NCBI RefSeq assembly: GCF_010729665.1
Contig: NZ_AP022610.1
Location: forward strand, 2,232,001-2,296,000
Direction of reading: 5' to 3'
Source of the DNA: Mycolicibacterium madagascariense
GTDB taxonomy: Bacteria; Actinomycetota; Actinomycetes; Mycobacteriales; Mycobacteriaceae
Length of the DNA stretch: 64,000 bases
Under the pieces are notes generated by a model. That model made no database searches. It saw only the letters and a list, made by a program, of their open reading frames with translations, and was not told where the DNA came from. The position numbers and the translations under genes were made by a program. Position 1 is the stretch's first letter. Every line of letters starts with the position of its first letter. Positions 55,041-64,000 of this stretch are shown piece after piece.

Positions 55041-56558
55041 ATGACACAGGAACTGCAGACGTCCGCGTCAGGTTCGAGAGACTCGTTCCTGCCCGCCGAA
55101 CTGGTCCCCGAACAGGTACTGCCGAAGGTGATGACGACCTTCGGTCTGGTCGCCACCTACGTGTTCATCATCTGCTGGATCAGCAACTCGTCGGTGATGG
55201 CGGCAGGTGGCTGGACGGCAATCCCGATGTGGATCCTCGGCATCATCACCTTCCTGGTGCCCGCGGGCATGGCGGTGGCCGAGCTCGGCAACCTGTGGCC
55301 CGGTGAAGGCGGTGTGTACATCTGGGCCACCCGCACCATGGGTGAGACATGGGGTTTCGTCGGCGGCTATCTGTCGTGGATCCCGGTGATCCTCGTGACC
55401 GCGTCGACGCCGGCGATCATGCTGCAGTTCCTGCTCCTGGCCTTCCACGCTCAGCTCGGTTTGACGGTGAGCATCATCCTGCAGCTGGTGCTCCTGTGGG
55501 CCTTCGTCGGCCTGGCGCTCGCCAAGCTGGCCGCCAACCAGCGCGTCGTGAAGACGGTCTTCCTCTTCTACCTGGTGTTGACGGCGGTCATCTTCGTCTC
55601 CGGCCTGATCTACGCCCTCAAGAACGGTTCCGGCACACCGTTCGACGCGCACGCCGCCACGGTGCCCGACTTCACGGGCGCCGGCTTCCTGTACGGCACC
55701 GTGCTGCTGTACCTGCTGGGCGTCGAGACGCCGTACAACATGGGCGCGGAGTTCCTCTCGGTGCGCAAGTCCGGCCCGAAGATGGTCATCTGGGGCTCCG
55801 TCGCGCTGGTCGCCATCTACCTGCTGACCACCCTCGGCACGATGATGGTGCTGCCGTCCGACCAGATCGACCCGGTCACCGGCGTCATCGGCATGCTCGG
55901 CAAGGCCGCTCCCAAGGGCGTGATGGAGGTCGCGGCGATCCTGTTCTCCTGCATCCTGTTCGTCATCATGGTGACCTACCAGGTGGCGTATTCGCGGCTG
56001 ATCTTCGTCTCCGGCCTGGAGCGCCACCTGCCGCGCATCTTCACCCATCTCAACCCGCGTACCCGCAACCCGGTGACCGCTCTGCTGATCCAGGGTGTGA
56101 TCTCGTCGCTGATCCTCGTCGGGCTCTACTCGCAGAGCAGCATGGCCAACGTCACCGTGTTCATCCAGGGTGGCATGTCCACCGTGTGGCTGATCTCCGG
56201 GTTCTTCTTCCTCGTCCCGGTCCTCGTCGCACGCAAGAAGTACGCCGATCGCTATGCCAGCGAGCAGTTCTGGCGGATTCCGGGCGGCACGGTGGGCGTG
56301 TGGATCACGGTCATCATCGGCACCCTGGGCACCATCGGCGGCATCTACTACTCGTTCGCGAAGTCGTGGCTCAAGGAGGTGGGCGACGGCGTGTGGATGA
56401 CGTGGACCGGCAGCATCTCGGTGGGCATGGCCCTGCTCGGTGTGGTGGTCTACTTCTTCGGTCGCCGCTCGGCGCACAAGACGAGCAGCGAGGATGCGCT
56501 CGCGCATCTGGCGGTCCTCGATCTCGGCAACACCCAGACCACGAAGTCGGAGAGCTGA
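55041..56558 (+). CDS. APC-family amino acid/amine permease
   Basis: 505-residue APC superfamily transporter with about 12 membrane segments. Early motif AGGWTAIPMWILGIITFLVPAGMAVAELGNLWPGEGGVYIW is typical of this family, and VTYQVAYSRLIFVSGLERHLPRIF of GABA/amine permeases. GGGAGAG precedes the ATG. It is 5 nt before the copper amine oxidase gene, so it probably imports the amine that the oxidase degrades. Confidence 0.9.
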   Translation: MTQELQTSASGSRDSFLPAELVPEQVLPKVMTTFGLVATYVFIICWISNSSVMAAGGWTAIPMWILGIITFLVPAGMAVAELGNLWPGEGGVYIWATRTMGETWGFVGGYLSWIPVILVTASTPAIMLQFLLLAFHAQLGLTVSIILQLVLLWAFVGLALAKLAANQRVVKTVFLFYLVLTAVIFVSGLIYALKNGSGTPFDAHAATVPDFTGAGFLYGTVLLYLLGVETPYNMGAEFLSVRKSGPKMVIWGSVALVAIYLLTTLGTMMVLPSDQIDPVTGVIGMLGKAAPKGVMEVAAILFSCILFVIMVTYQVAYSRLIFVSGLERHLPRIFTHLNPRTRNPVTALLIQGVISSLILVGLYSQSSMANVTVFIQGGMSTVWLISGFFFLVPVLVARKKYADRYASEQFWRIPGGTVGVWITVIIGTLGTIGGIYYSFAKSWLKEVGDGVWMTWTGSISVGMALLGVVVYFFGRRSAHKTSSEDALAHLAVLDLGNTQTTKSES

Positions 56559-56563
56559 CGCAG

Positions 56564-58582
56564 ATGACATTGGACAGCAGCACCCTGAGCGCGGACACCA
56601 CCGCCGCCAAGCCGAACTATCCGCTGGACCCCTTGTCCGGCGAGGAGATCCAGTCGGCCGCAGCCGTCATCATGGGGTCCGAATATGCCTCGCCCACTTT
56701 GAAGTTCGTGATGATCCACCTGGCGGAGCCGGCAAAGACCGCGGACCTGACCTTCGCGGGTCTCGACGTTCCGCGGTGCGCCTTCGCCACGATGTACGAC
56801 GGCGCGGCGAAGATGGTGTACGAGGCGGTCGTCGACCTCGGGGCACGGGTCATCGAGTCCTGGAAGGCCATTCCGGGTCGCTTCCCCTCCTATCTGGTCG
56901 AGCACATGACCGGGGTCGAGGAGAAGGTCCGCGAGGACCCGCGCTGGCAGGAGGCGATGCGCAAACGCGGTGTCACCGACTTCAGCCTCGCGATGATCGA
57001 CCCCTGGCCCGCAGGGTATTACGGGCAGGGCGACCACTACGACAACTCGCCGTTGATCTGCCGCCCGCTGACCTTCATGCGGGCCGCACCCTCCGAACAC
57101 GGCTACGCGCGTCCGGTCGAGGGGCTGATCGTGACGTTCGATCTGGACGCCATGGAGATCATCGGCATCGAGGACCACGGCGTCGTTCCGCTGCCGCCCA
57201 CGGCGGGCAACTACGACGAGCGGTTCATGTTCGATCCGAACAACCGGCCCGCCTTCTCCGAGTTCCGCGACGGCGTCAAGCCGATCGAGATCACCCAGCC
57301 CGAGGGGCCGAGTTTCACGGTCGACGGCTGGAAGGTGGAGTGGCAGAAGTGGTCCATGCGCATCGGGTTCAATCCGCGCGAGGGCATCACGCTGCACGAG
57401 GTGACCTACACCGACCGCGGCGAGACCCGGCCGATCATGTACCGCGGCTCGCTGTCGGAGATGGTGGTGCCCTACGGCGACACGTCGCCGACGCACTGGA
57501 ACAAGAACGTGTTCGACATGGGCGAGGTGGGGATGGGCTTCTCGGCCAACCCGTTGACCCTGGGGTGTGACTGCCTCGGCGAGATCCACTACTTCGACGG
57601 CACCGTGAACGACTCCGACGGCAACGCGGTGACGATTCCGAACGCGATCTGCATGCACGAGGAGGACTACGGAATCTCCTGGAAGCACACCGATTTTCGC
57701 ACGCAGGAGGTCGAGGTCCGGCGGTCGCGCCGGCTGGTCGTGTCGATGATCTGCACCGTCGGCAACTACGAGTACGGCTTCTTCTGGTACTTCTACAACG
57801 ACGCCTCGATCGAGGTCGAGGTCAAGCTGTCCGGTGTCCTCACCACCGGCGCCGTCGAGGTGGGTGCCGAGGCGCCGCGCTGGGGCAAGCTCGTCGCACC
57901 GGGCATCTACGGTCCGAACCATCAGCACTTCTTCAACTTCCGGCTCGACATGAGCGTCGACGGACCGAAGAACAGTGTGTACGAGGTGGATTCGATACCC
58001 GAGCCCGACCCGGCGCTCAATCCCCACCACAACGCGTGGATCACCAGGGACACGCTGGTGGCCTCGGAGGCCGAAGGTGCCCGTGACTGGAATTGGCAGA
58101 CGGGGCGCTACTGGAAGATCGCCAACCCGTCGAAGACCAACGAACTCGGGGCGTCGACGGCATACAAGTTGGTGCCCAAGGAGATCGTGCCGGTGATGGT
58201 GCAGGAGGGCTCCTACATCTACGACCGGGCGCGCTTCGTGCAGCACAACCTCTGGGTCACGAAGTACGACGAGGCCGAGAAGTTCGCGGCGGGTGACTAC
58301 ATGTACCAGTCCGCCGAGGCGCAGGGCCTGCCCGAGTACGTCGCCGACGACGCACCGCTGGAGAACACCGACGTCGTGCTCTGGTACACCCTCGGTGCCC
58401 ACCACATCGTGCGGCCGGAGGACTGGCCCGTGATGCCGTGCGCGTACACGGGATTCCACCTCAAGCCCATTGGCTTCTTCGACGGCAATCCGGCACTGGA
58501 CATCCCGCCGACGCCGCCGAAGGCGTGCCACGCGGCGCACCACGCCGGCCTGCCGGTCGCGGAGCGGGCGCTGGAGTCCTGA
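56564..58582 (+). CDS. Copper-containing primary amine oxidase
   Basis: 672-residue copper/topaquinone amine oxidase converting primary amines to aldehyde, ammonia and H2O2. The topaquinone tyrosine lies in VGNYEYGFFWYF (first Tyr). Copper ligands are in HQHFFNFRLDM and HHIVRPEDWPVMP. The catalytic Asp region is VVPYGDTSPTHWNKNVFDMGE. No signal peptide is visible, so it is probably cytoplasmic. Together with the upstream permease it forms an amine-utilisation unit; a MarR regulator gene is convergent downstream. Confidence 0.94.
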   Translation: MTLDSSTLSADTTAAKPNYPLDPLSGEEIQSAAAVIMGSEYASPTLKFVMIHLAEPAKTADLTFAGLDVPRCAFATMYDGAAKMVYEAVVDLGARVIESWKAIPGRFPSYLVEHMTGVEEKVREDPRWQEAMRKRGVTDFSLAMIDPWPAGYYGQGDHYDNSPLICRPLTFMRAAPSEHGYARPVEGLIVTFDLDAMEIIGIEDHGVVPLPPTAGNYDERFMFDPNNRPAFSEFRDGVKPIEITQPEGPSFTVDGWKVEWQKWSMRIGFNPREGITLHEVTYTDRGETRPIMYRGSLSEMVVPYGDTSPTHWNKNVFDMGEVGMGFSANPLTLGCDCLGEIHYFDGTVNDSDGNAVTIPNAICMHEEDYGISWKHTDFRTQEVEVRRSRRLVVSMICTVGNYEYGFFWYFYNDASIEVEVKLSGVLTTGAVEVGAEAPRWGKLVAPGIYGPNHQHFFNFRLDMSVDGPKNSVYEVDSIPEPDPALNPHHNAWITRDTLVASEAEGARDWNWQTGRYWKIANPSKTNELGASTAYKLVPKEIVPVMVQEGSYIYDRARFVQHNLWVTKYDEAEKFAAGDYMYQSAEAQGLPEYVADDAPLENTDVVLWYTLGAHHIVRPEDWPVMPCAYTGFHLKPIGFFDGNPALDIPPTPPKACHAAHHAGLPVAERALES

Positions 58583-58595
58583 ACGACGGCCGGAG

Positions 58596-59012
58596 TCAGC
58601 CCAGCTCGGCGAGCAGTCGCCGGAACTGACTCCGGTCGCGTTCGTTCAAGGGCGCCAACACGTTTCGTTCGGCTTCGCGCACACCGGAGTCGATGCGGGC
58701 GAGCAGTGCGCGCCCGTCGCGGGTGAGTTCCGCGGGCAGGGACCGACCGGCCGACACCGAGGCGGGCCGGTCCACCAGGCCACGATCCTGCAGCCCGCGG
58801 ACGACCATGTTCATCGCCTGCGGGGAGACGTTCACGTCGCGTGCCAGTTCGGCGTTGGACCTGCCGGGGGAGTGGTCGAGGATCCGCATGCAGATGTACT
58901 GCGGGAACGTCAGCCCGAGGGGTTCGAGAACGGCGTCGGTCACCTCGGAGCGCAGGGCCGTCGCCACCCGGTGCAGAAGATAGCCCAGCGGCTGACCCTC
59001 TTCGACTGACAT
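58596..59012 (-). CDS. MarR-family regulator
   Basis: 138-residue MarR-type winged-helix repressor starting MSVEEGQPLGYLLHRV. DNA-binding part FPQYICMRILDHSPGRSNAELARDVNVSPQAMNMVVRGLQDRGLV; effector part LARIDSGVREAERNVLAPL. It is divergent from the methyltransferase, and a perfect 17-bp palindrome lies between them. An upstream start at 59036 would extend into that operator, so the ATG at 59012 is preferred. Confidence 0.92.
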   Translation of the reverse strand: MSVEEGQPLGYLLHRVATALRSEVTDAVLEPLGLTFPQYICMRILDHSPGRSNAELARDVNVSPQAMNMVVRGLQDRGLVDRPASVSAGRSLPAELTRDGRALLARIDSGVREAERNVLAPLNERDRSQFRRLLAELG

Positions 59013-59022
59013 GTCAATCATC

Positions 59023-59747
<725 letters not shown>

Positions 59748-59769
59748 CCGTCCGGGTTCGCTACCCGTC

Positions 59770-59809
59770 GGCGCCCCCAATCCAGCCGTTTGGCAGGATT
59801 GGGGGCGCC
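59770..59809 (+). terminator. 14-bp perfect hairpin before pyrH
   Basis: GGCGCCCCCAATCC (59770-59783) / GGATTGGGGGCGCC (59796-59809), 14 bp with no mismatch. Its loop holds a second small GCC/GGC stem. It ends 51 nt before the pyrH ATG. It is probably the methyltransferase terminator, but the position also allows control of pyrH. Confidence 0.65.
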
Positions 59810-59860
59810 GTGCATTCAACGCCGGGGCGGCTGCCTCGAGTGCGGACCCGAAGGAGTCAG

Positions 59861-60601
59861 ATGGCGGAGACGGTCCTCGCGGACCCGGCCGGTCAACCGG
59901 GTTACTCGCGCGTCCTGCTCAAGCTGGGTGGGGAGATGTTCGGCGGCGGCCAGGTGGGATTGGACCCCGACGTCGTGGCACTGGTGGCCCGGCAGATCGC
60001 CGAGGTCGTGCGCGACGGCGTGCAGGTCGCCGTGGTCATCGGGGGCGGCAACTTCTTCCGCGGCGCGCAGTTGCAGCAGCGCGGCATGGAGCGCAGCCGC
60101 TCGGACTATATGGGCATGCTGGGTACGGTCATGAATAGCCTTGCGCTGCAAGACTTCCTGGAGAAGGAAGGCATCGACACCCGGGTGCAGACCGCCATCA
60201 CGATGGGCCAGGTCGCCGAGCCGTACATTCCCGGGCGGGCCCGTCGTCACCTCGAGAAGGGCCGCGTCGTCATCTTCGGAGCGGGCATGGGGTTGCCCTA
60301 CTTCTCCACCGACACCACGGCCGCGCAGCGGGCCCTGGAGGTCGGCGCCGAGGTGGTGCTGATGGCCAAGGCCGTCGACGGCGTCTACACCGACGATCCC
60401 CGCACCAACCCGGACGCCGAGTTCCTGACCGCCATCACGCACCGCGAGGTCATCGATCGCGGCCTGCAGGTCGCCGACGCGACCGCATTCAGCCTCTGCA
60501 TGGACAACGAGATGCCCATCCTGGTCTTCAACCTGCTCGTCGACGGAAACATCGCGCGCGCGGTCGCAGGTGAGAGGATTGGCACACTGGTCACCACCTA
60601 A
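59861..60601 (+). CDS. pyrH: Uridylate kinase
   Basis: 246-residue UMP kinase of the amino-acid-kinase fold. Motifs [41 protein letters not shown] and [31 protein letters not shown] precedes the ATG at 59861. It starts the conserved pyrH-frr-cdsA set linking pyrimidine metabolism to translation and lipid synthesis. Confidence 0.97.
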   Translation: MAETVLADPAGQPGYSRVLLKLGGEMFGGGQVGLDPDVVALVARQIAEVVRDGVQVAVVIGGGNFFRGAQLQQRGMERSRSDYMGMLGTVMNSLALQDFLEKEGIDTRVQTAITMGQVAEPYIPGRARRHLEKGRVVIFGAGMGLPYFSTDTTAAQRALEVGAEVVLMAKAVDGVYTDDPRTNPDAEFLTAITHREVIDRGLQVADATAFSLCMDNEMPILVFNLLVDGNIARAVAGERIGTLVTT

Positions 60602-60644
60602 CGGGTGGAGGACTGATGCGGGCGCCAGCGACGGGAGACATGAC

Positions 60645-61202
60645 GTGATCGACGAAACCCTCTTCGAAGCCGAGGAGAAGATGGAGAAGGCGGTCTCGGT
60701 GGCGCGCGACGACCTGTCCTCCATCCGCACGGGTCGCGCGAACCCCGGCATGTTCAACAGGGTGCGGGTCGAGTACTACGGATCGCCGACCCCGATCACG
60801 CAGCTCTCCAGCATCAACGTGCCCGAGGCCCGCCTCGTCGTCATCAAGCCCTACGAGGCCAACCAGCTCCGCAACATCGAGGACGCGATCCGCAACTCCG
60901 ATCTGGGCGTCAACCCCAGCAACGACGGCAACGTCATCAGGATCTCGGTGCCGCAGCTGACCGAGGAGCGCCGCCGCGATCTGGTCAAGCAGGCCAAGTC
61001 CAAGGGCGAGGACGCGAAGGTGACGGTGCGCAACATCCGCCGCAAGGCGATGGAGGAGCTGGCCCGCATCAAGAAGGACGGCGAGGCAGGCGAGGACGAG
61101 GTCGGGCGCGCCGAGAAGGATCTCGACAAGAGCACCCAGACCTACACGGCCCAGATCGACGACTTGGTGAAGCACAAAGAAGGCGAGCTGCTGGAGGTCT
61201 AG
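60645..61202 (+). CDS. frr: Ribosome recycling factor
   Basis: 185-residue RRF that splits post-termination ribosomes with EF-G. GTG start with GGGAG upstream. Three-helix bundle and beta-sandwich motifs: [76 protein letters not shown]. Length equals the M. tuberculosis protein. Between pyrH and cdsA. Confidence 0.98.
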   Translation: MIDETLFEAEEKMEKAVSVARDDLSSIRTGRANPGMFNRVRVEYYGSPTPITQLSSINVPEARLVVIKPYEANQLRNIEDAIRNSDLGVNPSNDGNVIRISVPQLTEERRRDLVKQAKSKGEDAKVTVRNIRRKAMEELARIKKDGEAGEDEVGRAEKDLDKSTQTYTAQIDDLVKHKEGELLEV

Positions 61203-61235
61203 GTCGCCGCAGACCAGACCTTCAGCAACAGCACG

Positions 61236-62114
61236 GTGGCTGACACCGACACGGCTTCCGCCGACGGGGCCGATCCGTCCGGGCCCGCGAAGAAGCAGGG
61301 CAGGGCCGGACGCAACCTGCCCGCCGCGATCGGGGTCGGCGCATTCCTCGGCTTCGGGGTCATCGCGATCCTGGTGTTCGCGCCGCTGGGGTGGGTGCCC
61401 GTGGTGGCGATTGCGATGGCCGTCGCGACCCATGAGGTGGTCCGTCGCCTGCGCACCGCGGGTTACGCGATCCCGATCATCCCGTTGCTCGTCGGCGGTC
61501 AGGCCATCGTGTGGCTGACGTGGCCGTATGGTGCGCTCGGGGCCTTCGGTGCGTTCGGGGCCACCGTCGTGGCCTGCATGATCTGGCGGCTGCTCTCCGG
61601 TGGCCTACAGAACGCTCCGGTGAACTACCTCCGCGACGTGACGGCGACGGTCTTCCTCGCCGCGTGGATCCCGCTGTTCGGCGCGTTCGGTGCGCTGCTC
61701 GTCTATCCCGCCGACGGCCGCTGGCGGGTGCTGTGCCTGATGCTCGGCGTGGTGTTCTCCGACATCGGGGGATACGCCGCGGGCGTGTTGTTCGGCAAGC
61801 ACCCCATGGTTCCGGCGATCAGTCCGAAGAAGTCGTGGGAGGGCTTTGCGGGGTCGCTGATCTTCGGTACCGCCGCCTCGGTGCTGGCCGTGACCTATCT
61901 GCTGGACAAGCCGGCGTGGGTCGGCATCCCGCTCGGCCTCATGCTCGTCATCACCGGCACGCTCGGCGACCTCATCGAGTCCCAGGTCAAGCGCGATCTG
62001 GGGATCAAGGACATGGGCACGCTGCTACCTGGGCACGGCGGTCTCATGGACCGACTCGACTCGGTCCTGCCGTCCGCGGTGGCGACGTGGGTCGTCCTCA
62101 CGCTGTTGGCGTGA
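61236..62114 (+). CDS. cdsA: Phosphatidate cytidylyltransferase
   Basis: 292-residue membrane enzyme making CDP-diacylglycerol. GTG start. About eight membrane segments and the CDP-diglyceride synthase signature [35 protein letters not shown]-type (here [19 protein letters not shown]). The last 90 nt overlap the convergent EamA gene. Third gene of the pyrH-frr-cdsA operon. Confidence 0.97.
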   Translation: [292 protein letters not shown]

Positions 62115-62975
62115 CGTGCTGCGGGCGTTGAGCCAGCAGGCCAGGGCGCCCAGGAGCAGGCCGACGCCCACGCCGACGTCGATGCGCTGGCCGAGCAGCA
62201 GCCACGACAGCACGCCCGCCACCGCGGGGATGACGCAGAACAGCATCGACACCGCGGCCGCCCCGTGGTGGTTGATCGCCCGCACGTAGAGCGACAGCGC
62301 CAGGGTGGCATTGAGCAGGACGACGGCCGCTACGGCCAGGGCCGCCTTGAGCGGGTCGTGCGCGGCGAACGGCGTGACGAGCGCGAGCACGAGGGCAGGG
62401 ACGAACGCGACGGCGTTCTGGATGGCGCCCGTCGCGCGAAAGTCCACGTTGGCGCAGAAGCGCTGCTGATAAACCCCACCGGCGGCCAGGCCGAGCAGTG
62501 CCACCAGGATCAGCAGGACCGCCGGGTCGACGCCCCGCTCCCCGACCAGGCGGCTGGCACACGCCGCGAACGCGGCTGCGACGCCTACGACGAGCGCGAG
62601 GACCCGCAGCAGCGGCAGCCCCTCGCGGAGGAAGGCCGCCCCGAGCAGTGCGGTGACGACGGGGTTCATGGCGATGAGCACCGCACACAGCACGGCGGGC
62701 GCACCCATCTGCACGGCTACGTAGAGGGGAAGGAATTGGCCCGCCTGCATCAGGAGTCCGACCACCGCCACGTGGCCCAGCTGGCGACCGGTCGGCCACC
62801 GCACGCCGGACAGCTTTGCCCACGTCGCGATGACCGCGGCCGCCCCGGCGAACCGGAAGGCGAGTACGGCCATCGGGGTCATCGAGCTGACGGCGAGCAC
62901 GCCCAGCGGGTAGCCCATGGCGAAGGTGAAGCTGACGCTGGACGCGGTGGTCCAGGGCATGCGGCGAAGGGTCAC
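62025..62975 (-). CDS. EamA-family (DMT) exporter
   Basis: 316-residue transporter with about 10 membrane segments in two EamA repeats, likely an exporter of amino acids or other metabolites. GTG at 62975 or ATG at 62960 are possible starts, neither with a Shine-Dalgarno. The basic C-terminal tail (QQREDDPRRHRGRQDRVESV) overlaps the cdsA 3' end by 90 nt and may be fortuitous extension. A palindrome GGACCA-TCG-TGGTCC (62977-62991) lies directly upstream. Divergent from the LysR gene, its probable regulator. Confidence 0.85.
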   Translation of the reverse strand: MTLRRMPWTTASSVSFTFAMGYPLGVLAVSSMTPMAVLAFRFAGAAAVIATWAKLSGVRWPTGRQLGHVAVVGLLMQAGQFLPLYVAVQMGAPAVLCAVLIAMNPVVTALLGAAFLREGLPLLRVLALVVGVAAAFAACASRLVGERGVDPAVLLILVALLGLAAGGVYQQRFCANVDFRATGAIQNAVAFVPALVLALVTPFAAHDPLKAALAVAAVVLLNATLALSLYVRAINHHGAAAVSMLFCVIPAVAGVLSWLLLGQRIDVGVGVGLLLGALACWLNARSTSRQQREDDPRRHRGRQDRVESVHETAVPR

Positions 62976-63032
62976 TGGACCATCGTGGTCCGGCGGTCGG
63001 GGTGGAGTCCAACGATTATCGGTGATCGCATC

Positions 63033-63113
63033 GATCGTGACTGCTGATCAATGCCCTCGTTTCTTCCGACTTCGTGGAGCGCTTAGCGCCGTTTTGATCG
63101 TCATTGCTGATCG
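63033..63113. promoter_or_regulatory. Paired repeats in LysR/EamA intergenic region
   Basis: GATCGTGACTGCTGATCA (63033-63050) and GATCGTCATTGCTGATCG (63096-63113) match at 15 of 18 positions and start 63 bp apart, about six helical turns. They lie between the divergent EamA and LysR genes and are candidate LysR-binding sites. Confidence 0.5.
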
Positions 63114-63128
63114 GAGTACCGTGGCGGC

Positions 63129-63983
63129 GTGAGTCAGACCCTGGACATCGCCCCGCTGCGCAGCGTCGTGGCCGTGGCCGACTGTGGGGGATTTCACCGC
63201 GCCGCGACCGTCCTGCACCTCACTCAGTCCGCGGTGAGTCAGCACGTGCGCCGGGTCGAGGCGGTCGTCGGCGGACCGGTCGTCCAGAAGTCCGGACGCG
63301 GCGTCGCGTTCACCGAGCTGGGCCACCGCGTGCTCGCCCACGCCCGCACGATCCTCGCCGCGCACGACCGCGCACTGGCCGATCTCGGCGCCGCCGAGGA
63401 GCGCGTGCTGCTCATCGGTGCCACCGAGCACGGCGCCGACGTCATGCTGCCCAGGCTCACGGGCGCGCTGGGGGAGCGACTGCCCGACTGGCGCCTACGG
63501 TTTCGCCTCGATCGCAACGTGACCCTGGCCGACGCCATCGAGCACGGCGCCGTCGACGTCGCCGTCCTGCTCGACGGTTCCGGTCTCGACCCGGCCAATG
63601 CCTCGGGAACGGTTGCGCTGCAATGGGTTTCGAGTCGTTCCTTCGCGCTGCCCGCCCACGAGCCGCTGCCGGTCGTGATGTTCTCCGAGCCGTGCACGCT
63701 GCGCGAACCCACGTTCGCCGCCCTCGACCGGCTCGGCGTGCCCTACCGGATCGCCGCCGAGAGCGCGGACCTGTCGGGCCTGTTCGCCGCGGTGCGTTCC
63801 GGGCTCGGCATGGCGCTATTGCCTCTCATCGGACGACTGCCCGACGGGCTGTGCCCCGCCGAGGGCATGTCGCCGTCCAGTCGCGCCACGGTGTTCGTCC
63901 GCGGCCGGTCCGGCGTCGACGCCGGTGCCCTCGAGGCGGTCGACCGGGCGGTCCGCGACGTTCTGAGTGAGCAGGCCCGATAA
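63129..63983 (+). CDS. LysR-family regulator
   Basis: 284-residue LysR-type regulator from GTG. Winged HTH: PLRSVVAVADCGGFHRAATVLHLTQSAVSQHVRRVEAVVGGPVVQKSGRGVAFTELG. The effector domain begins near residue 90 (RVLLIGATEHGADVMLPRL). Divergent from the EamA exporter, the usual pairing of a metabolite-sensing LysR with its exporter gene. Ligand unknown. Confidence 0.92.
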   Translation: MSQTLDIAPLRSVVAVADCGGFHRAATVLHLTQSAVSQHVRRVEAVVGGPVVQKSGRGVAFTELGHRVLAHARTILAAHDRALADLGAAEERVLLIGATEHGADVMLPRLTGALGERLPDWRLRFRLDRNVTLADAIEHGAVDVAVLLDGSGLDPANASGTVALQWVSSRSFALPAHEPLPVVMFSEPCTLREPTFAALDRLGVPYRIAAESADLSGLFAAVRSGLGMALLPLIGRLPDGLCPAEGMSPSSRATVFVRGRSGVDAGALEAVDRAVRDVLSEQAR

Positions 63984-64000
63984 TGGGCGAGACCATGAAA

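Overview
The window is high-GC actinobacterial DNA, almost certainly from a mycobacterium and probably a rapid grower (Mycolicibacterium-like). The order smc-ftsY-amt-glnB-glnD-ffh, rpsP-KH-rimM-trmD-lppW-rplS-lepB-rnhB-DUF2469, yraN-comM-dprA-SIP-xerC-M23-rpsB-tsf-amidase and pyrH-frr-cdsA follows the Mycobacterium tuberculosis Rv2881-Rv2922 region. Extra blocks are typical of environmental species: an NAGGN osmolyte operon, a copper amine oxidase with an amino acid/amine permease, a haemophore-type protein, and a CoA-transferase/thioesterase cluster. Many genes lack a Shine-Dalgarno sequence and have a -10-like hexamer 6-7 nt before the start codon, as in mycobacterial leaderless genes.

Layout. 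1-10.3 kb: chromosome segregation (smc, 5' end outside the window), SRP targeting (ftsY, ffh) and nitrogen sensing (amt-glnB-glnD with GlnR-like boxes upstream). 10.3-12.2 kb: two tandem D,D-carboxypeptidase genes. 12.3-17.2 kb: asparagine-synthetase-like, GNAT/ATP-grasp and M42 peptidase genes of the N-acetylglutaminylglutamine amide pathway; the first appears to start at an ATT codon. 17.3-23.5 kb: ribosomal protein, tRNA/ribosome maturation, signal peptidase and RNase HII genes. 35.5-40.8 kb: accessory metabolic genes. 41-52 kb: DNA uptake/recombination, XerC, rpsB-tsf and a frameshifted amidase. 52.5-59.8 kb: ABC exporter, permease plus amine oxidase, MarR regulator and methyltransferase. 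59.9-64 kb: pyrH-frr-cdsA, an EamA exporter and a LysR regulator.

The main interest is an 11.2-kb integrated element (23945-35161) that splits a short-chain dehydrogenase gene exactly in frame. It is flanked by an 11-bp direct repeat (ATGCACGGCCC) and carries a large serine integrase next to attR. It encodes a scaffold-like protein, an HK97-type major capsid, a small-terminase-like protein, a Gp19/Gp15/Gp42-like connector and a likely head-tail stopper. I see no portal, large terminase, protease, tail or lysis gene. This is the profile of a phage satellite, similar in size and style to phiRv1/phiRv2, that would need a helper phage. It also has a replication-initiator-like gene with four related inverted-repeat iterons and an AT-rich palindrome inside its coding sequence (a lambda-O-like origin). 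The iterons continue into a train of unrelated perfect hairpins. Other parts are an array of nine AT-rich sites, a hairpin-dense region that may be a structured RNA, a cos-like site beside the small terminase, and a cargo block (TIR-domain protein, membrane protein, lipoprotein, small secreted protein) that may serve phage defence or exclusion.
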